Of a stretch of DNA of 38,887 bases, positions 33,465-38,887 are shown one piece after another. This DNA comes from CAZWCX01 sp964632945 (GTDB lineage: Bacteria > Planctomycetota > MHYJ01 > WSZJ01 > CAZWCX01). Below the pieces are notes generated by a model. That model was not told the DNA's origin, did not search any database, and worked only from the letters and a program-made list of their open reading frames with translations. The DNA is taken from the NCBI GenBank assembly GCA_964632945.1, contig CAZWCX010000071.1:1-38887 (forward strand), read 5' to 3'. The translations under genes were made by a program, and so were the position numbers. Within the stretch, counting starts at the first letter, position 1. Every line of letters starts with the position of its first letter.

Positions 33465-36400
33465 TCAATTCCCCAGCCCCCTCGGCACTCTCAAGCAATA
33501 CACCGTCCGATCGTCCCCCGACACCACCAGCTCCTTCCGCCCGTCCCCATCGACGTCCACCGTGGCCAGCCCGCCCGAGATCGTCGCGCTGCGCAGCCGG
33601 AGCGTCCACCGCACCGCCCCGGTCGCGGCGTCGAGCACCGAAAGCGTGCGGTCGCCGATCAGCACGAGGAGTTCGAGCGCGCCGTCAGAGTCGAGGTCGT
33701 CGAGGATCGGGGTCTGCCCCACGATGTATGTCCCCCCCGGACGCGCCGGCATCGCTTGTTGCCACAGCAGGCGGCCGCGGACGTCGAAGCACGCCACGCC
33801 GCCGACCTGGGGGGCGACCAGGATTTCCGGGCGCCCGTCGCCGTTCACGTCGCGAAGAATCGGGGAGGTCGTCCCACCGGCCCGGGACAGGGTCCAGATC
33901 GTCTTGCCCGTCGCGCCGGCGAGGCACAGGAGGTCCCGCTGCTCGCCGGCCGAAGAGACGAGTACCTCCTTCGTCCCGTCGCCGTCGAGGTCGCCGACGG
34001 CGGGCGGGTTCTTGTAGGGGGCGTCCCCCAGCTTTCGTGTCCAGACCGGCGAGCCGTCGCTGCCGCGGAGGACTACGATGCGCCCGTCGTGAAACACCGT
34101 GATCACCTCGGGCTCGTCGTCCCCGCACAGGTCCGCCAGGGTGGGGGAGACGCCGCTGGCGGTGCCGGACAGAAAATGCCAGCGTTCCGTGCCGGTGTCG
34201 GCGTCCAGGGCCAGCACGCGCGATCCGCCGGGGCCGTCCCAAGTGGCGAGGACAATGACGACCGAGCCCTGGCGATCGAGGACGCCGCAGGCCGGGGGGG
34301 AGAGGGTCTGCGGCACGGAGCGGATTCTCCTCGCCGTGCCGTCCTGGCCGGAAACCCGGATCAGAGTGCTTTCGTTGCCCGCCGCGATCAGGAGCAGGTG
34401 ATCGACGGTGCCATTCTTCGCGGGGGCCGACGCGTGGTGGCGGTCCCCGACCGCCGCGACCCAGGCGACGCCGGACCCGGTGGCGGCGTCGATCAGGTGA
34501 TACCCCTCCGCGCGCGAGCCGAGATCGCCGAACAGGCCGAGCACCGGGCGGGAAGCCGGCGGGAACGGGGCGATGAGCGGGGCCCCCTCCAGGCGAGTCG
34601 CGGAGTGGCGGCTCCAGAGGACGCGCGGCGGCTCGAGGAGAACGGGTCCCTGTTCCGTCATCGCAAGCAGGTCTTCGAAGCCGTCGCCATCCGCGTCGCC
34701 GGTCGGTATGAGTCGTTCGATGCGCGCGTCGAGGAGGCAGGAGCGCAGGTCGGACGATTGCAGGTCGAATGCCTGCAGGCCGCCGTCGCGATCGGCCGCG
34801 ACCAGGTCGGGATCGCCGTCTCCGTCCCAGTCCATCACCACCGGCGCAGCGTCGAGCGGGCCGGGGAGAGGGAAGCTGCGCCCGGGTCGGTCGTCGGCTG
34901 CACTGCGGCAGCGGAGTTCGAACTCGCGGGTCTCGCAGACGATCGGGGGGAGTCCCGTGGGTCTCAGGATCCTGCACGGGGCGACGGTGTCTGCGCGCCA
35001 GCGTGGGCGGCCGGTCCGACCGTCGACGAGGAGGGTCCCGGTCGGTTCGTTCGATTCGGGCGGGAACTCGAGGGCGAGGAGGTCGGCGGCGCCGTCCTGG
35101 TCCACGTCCTCGACCGCGGATTCGCTCCAGTCGTCGAGAGTGCGGAGGCCGGGACCGTCCCACAGGGGCCGGCCATCGGCGCCGGCCCGGGCGTGGAGGC
35201 GGAAGCCTCCTCCCTCTTCCCCGCGCCAGCAGGGAATGAGCAGGTCCGCCCCGGGCTCGTCGTCCAGCGGAACCGCGGCGAGCCAGGCTTGCTGACGCAA
35301 GGCGCCGTAGAGGAGCTCGCGCCCGAGGTCCGGATCGAATCCGCGCGGTCCCCCGGCGGGCAAGGGGTGCGACCAGCGAATATCTCCGGTGCGGGCATCG
35401 AGGCCGTGGATGGCGCGGGGGGTGGCGACGAAGAGCCGTTGCTCGCCCGGCTTGACCCCATCGCCGAGTTCCAGGCCGGCGCACCAGTCTCCTGGCCGGG
35501 CGTTCCAGAGCACGGCGCCGTCCTTGCCGGAGAAAGCCGTGACCACGTGCTCCCACAGGGAGGCGGCGAGGATGTCGGGAGTTCCATCGCCATCGAGGTC
35601 CGCGAGGATCGGTCGGGCGATGGGCGGCACCGGTTTCCCGGCCCCTTCCGGCGGGCGCATCACCTCCCACAACAGGCGCGGCTGGCTCCCCGTCTCGGGC
35701 TTCCGACCGGACCAGGCGGAGACGCGGACCTCCTGGTGTTCGCCGAGGAACGCCACCAGATCGAGCACGCCGTCTCCGTCGAAGTCGACGTGGCGGCTCG
35801 GGCAGGCAGCCTTGCTGCTCAGGTTGATCGACCACAGTTCTTCCTTCCGCCACGGGTTGACGGCGGTGATCCGGGAGTGATGGCGCGCTACGAGGTCCGG
35901 GGCGCCGTCCCCGTCTGCGTCGCCGATCCATTGCACGTAGGCCTTGTCGCCGGTCGCCGTATCCGACCAGCGCACGGCTTGGGGCAGGGTCACGAATCCC
36001 CGGGTGATCTGGTCCGTCCGGGCGGTCCAGGTGAACCGCGCGTCGTGGTGGTTCTCCTTCCGGACGAGGATCGCGTGTTCCCCGGTGTCGACCGACACCC
36101 GATGCAGGCGCGAGCCGTAGTCGATTCCGTCGATGAAGACGCTGCCGCCTCGGGGTTCGACCTCCAACTCGAAGAAGCCGGTTTCGCGGCGCAGGGCGAG
36201 CGCGACGTCGTGAGTGGCGCCCGCGCGGACTTGAAGGACGGTTTCGAGCGCCTCAAACCCCGGCGCCTCGACGCGCACGGGGTAGAGCCCTGAGGGGACG
36301 GGGCCGATCGCGCCGTCGTCGACGATGTCGAGGGACCGGGGCCCCACGAGGACGCGCGCGGGGCGCAGCGCCACCCCGTTCCCGGTCGTGCGCACGACGA

Positions 36401-37661
36401 CGTGTCCCGGGCGAGTGACCAAGTGGAGGATCCCCGGGAGGACCACGCCCAGGAGCACCGACGCCGCGCCGACCAGGACCGGGTGTCGCTGGGCGAATCG
36501 CAACGCGCGATACGCAAGCGACGGGGGGCGGGCCAGGATGGGACGCCGCGTTCGGTAACGGTCGATGTCGTCGGCCAGTTCCCGGGCGGACGCGTACCGC
36601 CGGTCGGGTTCGCGGGCCAGCGCCTTGAGGCAGATCGTCTCGATGTCGCGGGGCAGGAGCGGAACGATGTCCCGGGGGGGGATGGGGTCCCGGTTGACCA
36701 CGCGGTGCAGCAGTTCGAGAAACGTCCGGCCGCGGTGGGGCGGATACAGGGTCAGGAGCTCATAGAGGACCGCGCCCAGGGAGTAGACGTCGGCCCGTCG
36801 ATCCACGTTCAGGATGTCGTCGGCCTGTTCCGGGGACATGTAGGCGGGTGTTCCGAGCACTTCTCCGCTCTGCGTGAGTCGGGTGTCGGCGGCCAGATTC
36901 CGGGCGAGGCCGAAGTCCGTGATGTGGGGGCTTCCCTGGTCGTCGATCAGGATGTTGGCGGGCTTGAGGTCGCGGTGGAGAATGGAGTTTCGATGCGCAT
37001 ACTCCACCGCCAGGGCGGTTTCGCGGACGATGCGCAGGGCGCGATCCGGATCGATGCGTTCGTCGTCGAGGACCTGGTGAAGGGATCGCCCCTTGACGTA
37101 CTCCATCGCCAGGTACGGCCGTCCTTCGACGGTGCCGTATTCGTACAAGCGCACGATGCCGGGGTGGGACAGGGCGGCGACCGCGGCGGCTTCGCGTCGG
37201 AAGCGGGACAGGTCGTCCGCGCCGGCGGCGGAGCCGGCGAGGATGACCTTCAGCGCCACTTCCCGACCGAGATTTCGATCTCGCGCGAGATAGACCGCGC
37301 CCATGCCGCCTCGACCCAGCTCGCGTACGATCTCGTAGGGACCGAACGATTCGCCCGCCGCGAGGCCCTGCGGCCGGGGCGGGTCCGGAAGACGAGGCGT
37401 GGCGGTGTCGGTCGCCCGGGTGCGTCCCTCGGCAAGGGCGGCCGACCCGTGGGGTGTCGCGGTTCCCGATTCCGCGACTTGGAGGGTCGTCGCGTCCCCG
37501 GGCACGACCACCCCGGTACGGGAGTCCGGGACGTCGGGACTCGCGCGTGGGATGGGGACGTCGATCGGGACGGCCACCTGGGTCGCCTCGTCGAGCCGGG
37601 CCGGGACCGTGGGGCAGGGATCTTCCGGGCCGTGCCTCCCTCCACAGGCCTCACAATTCAT
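33465..37661 (-). CDS. Ser/Thr protein kinase with one membrane span, PEGA-like domains and an FG-GAP/VCBS beta-propeller region
   Basis: 1398 aa. The N-terminus has C3, C6 and C16 (MNCEACGGRHGPEDPC), a partial zinc ribbon, then a Pro/Thr-rich linker. Kinase domain about 108-370: GRGGMGAV (116-123), K138, catalytic D231 in HRDLKPAN, D249 in DFGLARN, then GTPAYMSPEQ. A hydrophobic span lies near 394-415. PEGA-like beta domains (about 420-560: SGLYPVRVEAPGFEALETVL; EPRGGSVFIDGIDYGS) follow. The remaining 830 residues carry eleven FG-GAP-type units, e.g. DADGDGAPDLV, DFDGDGVLDLV, DLDGDGTPDIL, DWDGDGDPDLV, DVNGDGRPEIL, DVDGDGRKELV, interspersed with PQQ-like 'DAxTGxxRW' turns. These form beta-propellers with calcium-binding loops, predicted outside the membrane. 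ATG 37661 has a weak GAGGG site; promoter at 37767-37795. Probably an envelope sensor kinase; ligand unknown. Confidence 0.94.
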   Translation of the reverse strand: MNCEACGGRHGPEDPCPTVPARLDEATQVAVPIDVPIPRASPDVPDSRTGVVVPGDATTLQVAESGTATPHGSAALAEGRTRATDTATPRLPDPPRPQGLAAGESFGPYEIVRELGRGGMGAVYLARDRNLGREVALKVILAGSAAGADDLSRFRREAAAVAALSHPGIVRLYEYGTVEGRPYLAMEYVKGRSLHQVLDDERIDPDRALRIVRETALAVEYAHRNSILHRDLKPANILIDDQGSPHITDFGLARNLAADTRLTQSGEVLGTPAYMSPEQADDILNVDRRADVYSLGAVLYELLTLYPPHRGRTFLELLHRVVNRDPIPPRDIVPLLPRDIETICLKALAREPDRRYASARELADDIDRYRTRRPILARPPSLAYRALRFAQRHPVLVGAASVLLGVVLPGILHLVTRPGHVVVRTTGNGVALRPARVLVGPRSLDIVDDGAIGPVPSGLYPVRVEAPGFEALETVLQVRAGATHDVALALRRETGFFELEVEPRGGSVFIDGIDYGSRLHRVSVDTGEHAILVRKENHHDARFTWTARTDQITRGFVTLPQAVRWSDTATGDKAYVQWIGDADGDGAPDLVARHHSRITAVNPWRKEELWSINLSSKAACPSRHVDFDGDGVLDLVAFLGEHQEVRVSAWSGRKPETGSQPRLLWEVMRPPEGAGKPVPPIARPILADLDGDGTPDILAASLWEHVVTAFSGKDGAVLWNARPGDWCAGLELGDGVKPGEQRLFVATPRAIHGLDARTGDIRWSHPLPAGGPRGFDPDLGRELLYGALRQQAWLAAVPLDDEPGADLLIPCWRGEEGGGFRLHARAGADGRPLWDGPGLRTLDDWSESAVEDVDQDGAADLLALEFPPESNEPTGTLLVDGRTGRPRWRADTVAPCRILRPTGLPPIVCETREFELRCRSAADDRPGRSFPLPGPLDAAPVVMDWDGDGDPDLVAADRDGGLQAFDLQSSDLRSCLLDARIERLIPTGDADGDGFEDLLAMTEQGPVLLEPPRVLWSRHSATRLEGAPLIAPFPPASRPVLGLFGDLGSRAEGYHLIDAATGSGVAWVAAVGDRHHASAPAKNGTVDHLLLIAAGNESTLIRVSGQDGTARRIRSVPQTLSPPACGVLDRQGSVVIVLATWDGPGGSRVLALDADTGTERWHFLSGTASGVSPTLADLCGDDEPEVITVFHDGRIVVLRGSDGSPVWTRKLGDAPYKNPPAVGDLDGDGTKEVLVSSAGEQRDLLCLAGATGKTIWTLSRAGGTTSPILRDVNGDGRPEILVAPQVGGVACFDVRGRLLWQQAMPARPGGTYIVGQTPILDDLDSDGALELLVLIGDRTLSVLDAATGAVRWTLRLRSATISGGLATVDVDGDGRKELVVSGDDRTVYCLRVPRGLGN

Positions 37662-38022
37662 GGGTCGCTGCCCTCGGATGCCCGATTGCCCGGACCGCCG
37701 GTCCGGCGGGTTCCCATTGCCGGGGCGGCCGGAGGTGCGGTTTGCCGGGAGGCCCCGGCTGCGGATACAGTACGTCCCCGTCTCGGGACCTGCAAGTCAT
37801 GCTTCCCGGAGGTTCCGGAATCCCGTCCGGGCCGGAAGACCCGCCCGCATGAACCTGTTTCCGCGACGCCCATCTGCAGGGTACACTCGGGGATGCGCCG
37901 ACGAACCCGAGCTTCAGCGGTCCGGATCCGTGGACCGGGGAAGATCGGCTTCCGATCTCCGTGTCGGGCGTTCCCGTCCGTGATCGCGCCCCGTGCGCGC
38001 TCCGAGTTTCGAGCAGACCTTG
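37662..38022. other. Divergent intergenic region with kinase promoter
   Basis: Between the propeller kinase (-) and the zinc-ribbon membrane protein (+). It holds the kinase promoter (37767-37795), a leader of about 99 nt for the kinase, and a possible plus-strand -10 TACACT at 37882-37887 without a good -35. No gene supported. Confidence 0.45.
37767..37795 (-). promoter_or_regulatory. Predicted promoter of the propeller kinase gene
   Basis: On the minus strand TTGCAG (complement of 37790-37795) and TACTGT (complement of 37767-37772) are 17 bp apart. RNA start would be near 37760, leaving about 99 nt of leader. Confidence 0.5.
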
Positions 38023-38619
38023 ATGCACGAGGACGCGAATTCGCGAGCAGAGCACGGGGCCGGCGAATCCTGTCCTCGCTGCGGTGCTCCTCGGGTTCCC
38101 TCCGACACCACCTGCCGGCAATGTCGATGGATCTTCGAAGACCCGGACGTCGCGAGGACGGAAGTCGCCGGCTACCCCGGGGAGCGGATCTGGCGCGGCT
38201 TCTGTGGCCTGATGCAGGCCATGGGGGTGGTGTTGCTGTTCTACGCCTTCTACCCCGGGCGCCCGAGGGGGCTTCGGGGTGTGGATCTCACTCCCGCGAT
38301 CGTGTCGCTGATCTTCCTGGTCGGCGGATGGGGGCTCCGTCGCAAGGGACCGAGCGGCTCGATCCTGGCGGCGCTGGGCGCCTTCGCCCTGCTTATGGCG
38401 GCAGCCTCCGCGAAGCATGGGCTGCCGGGCGCATTTCAGGCGGGAATGATCGCTTCGATTCCCTTCGCGTTGACGGCGTTCGCCGCCGAGATCGGAGAGG
38501 CGATGGGGTACATCCGCATTCGAGGCGCCGCGCCCGGCGAAATCTCGGGCCGGATCCTGGCCGGCGTGGGATGGGCGGGATACGTCGGGGTCGGGTGGCT
38601 GTTGATGCGAGCCGCCTGA
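38023..38619 (+). CDS. Zinc-ribbon membrane protein, unknown function
   Basis: 198 aa from ATG 38023; GTG 37993 is an in-frame alternative adding ten residues, and neither has a strong ribosome site. The N-terminus has a zinc ribbon with C17, C20, C31 and C34 (CPRCGAPRVPSDTTCRQC). Four hydrophobic segments follow (around 60-75, 84-98, 105-122, 130-150), with a further one near the C-terminus (GRILAGVGWAGYVGVGWLL). No catalytic motif. The plan (zinc ribbon plus membrane helices) resembles the 23238-23642 protein, but the sequences are not obviously homologous. A hairpin terminator lies 16 nt after the stop. Confidence 0.78.
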   Translation: MHEDANSRAEHGAGESCPRCGAPRVPSDTTCRQCRWIFEDPDVARTEVAGYPGERIWRGFCGLMQAMGVVLLFYAFYPGRPRGLRGVDLTPAIVSLIFLVGGWGLRRKGPSGSILAALGAFALLMAAASAKHGLPGAFQAGMIASIPFALTAFAAEIGEAMGYIRIRGAAPGEISGRILAGVGWAGYVGVGWLLMRAA

Positions 38620-38635
38620 TGGCCGTGCGGTCGCT

Positions 38636-38661
38636 GCCGGTGCGGACGCCTGCGCACCGGC
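38636..38661 (+). terminator. Hairpin after the zinc-ribbon membrane protein gene
   Basis: GCCGGTGCG (38636-38644) and CGCACCGGC (38653-38661) form a perfect 9-bp stem with an 8-nt loop, starting 16 nt after the stop codon. No T-run. Confidence 0.45.
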
Positions 38662-38839
38662 CGCCGCGACCCCGCTGCCCGGATGCGGGGATCGCCTGCT
38701 TCAACGCGCGCACGAGCGCATTCGGCCCCCCGATCACCCGCCGGAGGTGCGCCACCCGGCGCCTTGCCGAATTCGACGAAGCCGGATGGCGCCGGCCGAG
38801 GGAGGCCGGGCGCGACCGTTCCCGCGCGGCCCCGCTAGC

Positions 38840-38882
38840 CCGGATTATTCGCGAGCAGCTTCGCTGTTCGCGAACAATCCGG
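38840..38882. repeat. Imperfect 19-bp inverted repeat at the right edge
   Basis: CCGGATTATTCGCGAGCAG (38840-38858) and CTGTTCGCGAACAATCCGG (38864-38882) are reverse complements at 17 of 19 positions, around a CTTCG loop. One of the two differences gives a G-T pair. The element is less GC-rich than its surroundings and lies about 220 bp after the last stop codon. Candidates are a REP/BIME-like palindrome, the end of a mobile element, or a terminator of a gene beyond the window. Confidence 0.7.
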
Positions 38883-38887
38883 CTCCG

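Noticed and set aside
33448..33475. A short match to the conserved 16S rRNA segment around GAATTGACGGGGG on the minus strand.
   Set aside because: Only about 13 nt match, it overlaps the end of the propeller kinase coding sequence, and no other rRNA sequence surrounds it. Chance.
33480..35950. Regularly spaced GACGGCGAC-like DNA repeats that look like a repeat array.
   Set aside because: They are the degenerate codons of the eleven FG-GAP DxDxDG motifs in the kinase; spacing is irregular and there are no identical units, so no CRISPR or DNA-level repeat.
32838..36293. A 1151-codon plus-strand frame opposite the propeller kinase.
   Set aside because: No recognisable domain, no ribosome site, and composition is the mirror of the propeller repeats on the other strand.

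Overview
The window is about 70% GC, almost fully coding, and carries unrelated housekeeping genes mixed with long secreted or membrane-anchored proteins. Three Ser/Thr kinases with a single membrane span and very large C-terminal repeat regions, several CxxC zinc-ribbon N-termini, a thermolysin-type protease with an FTP-like propeptide, and an UbiD-family decarboxylase resembling the futalosine menaquinone pathway enzyme together suggest a Planctomycetota or neighbouring bacterium. This is inferred from gene style; no rRNA or other phylogenetic marker is present. No tRNA, rRNA, CRISPR array, transposase or phage gene was found.

Layout. 106-4187 (+): a two-gene isoquinoline-1-oxidoreductase-type molybdenum hydroxylase, then a protein with an arrestin-like fold. 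4407-5000 (+): a DUF1801 protein with a histone-H1-like basic tail. 5122-9535 (-): NADP-type glutamate dehydrogenase followed by a PEP/pyruvate-binding half-dikinase fused to two receiver-like domains. 10067-13474 (+): a large secreted protein with a zinc-protease signature. 13535-16009 (-): an M4 metalloprotease. 16255-19015 (+): a small unknown protein and a zinc-ribbon/kinase/HEAT protein. 19044-21191 (-): a secreted TlpA-like thioredoxin fused to a CBM9-like domain, divergent from 21354-23162 (+), the UbiD-family decarboxylase. 23238-29960 (+): five co-directional genes (zinc-ribbon membrane protein, pilin-like/metalloprotease fusion, BamE-like secreted protein, stand-alone cyclic-nucleotide-binding protein, kinase/TPR protein). 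30061-30180 (-): a possible 39-residue peptide. 30638-32473 (+): acyl-CoA dehydrogenase. 32746-33021 (-): small zinc-site lipoprotein. 33465-37661 (-): kinase/PEGA/FG-GAP propeller protein. 38023-38619 (+): zinc-ribbon membrane protein. The right edge holds a strong imperfect inverted repeat.

Regulation. Nine sites fit one sigma-70-like pattern (TTGnnn, 16-18 bp, TAnnnT), and two more look like extended -10 elements. They fix the start of the HEAT kinase and suggest that the TPR kinase is translated from a leaderless mRNA.

How the genes may work together. Most neighbours look functionally independent. The most coherent theme is envelope signalling: three kinases whose C-terminal HEAT, TPR or propeller regions are predicted to lie outside the cytoplasmic membrane, near secreted proteases, a thioredoxin-like protein and a cNMP-binding protein. 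The 23238-29960 set is the best candidate for an undescribed module, but the link between its members is only position and orientation.
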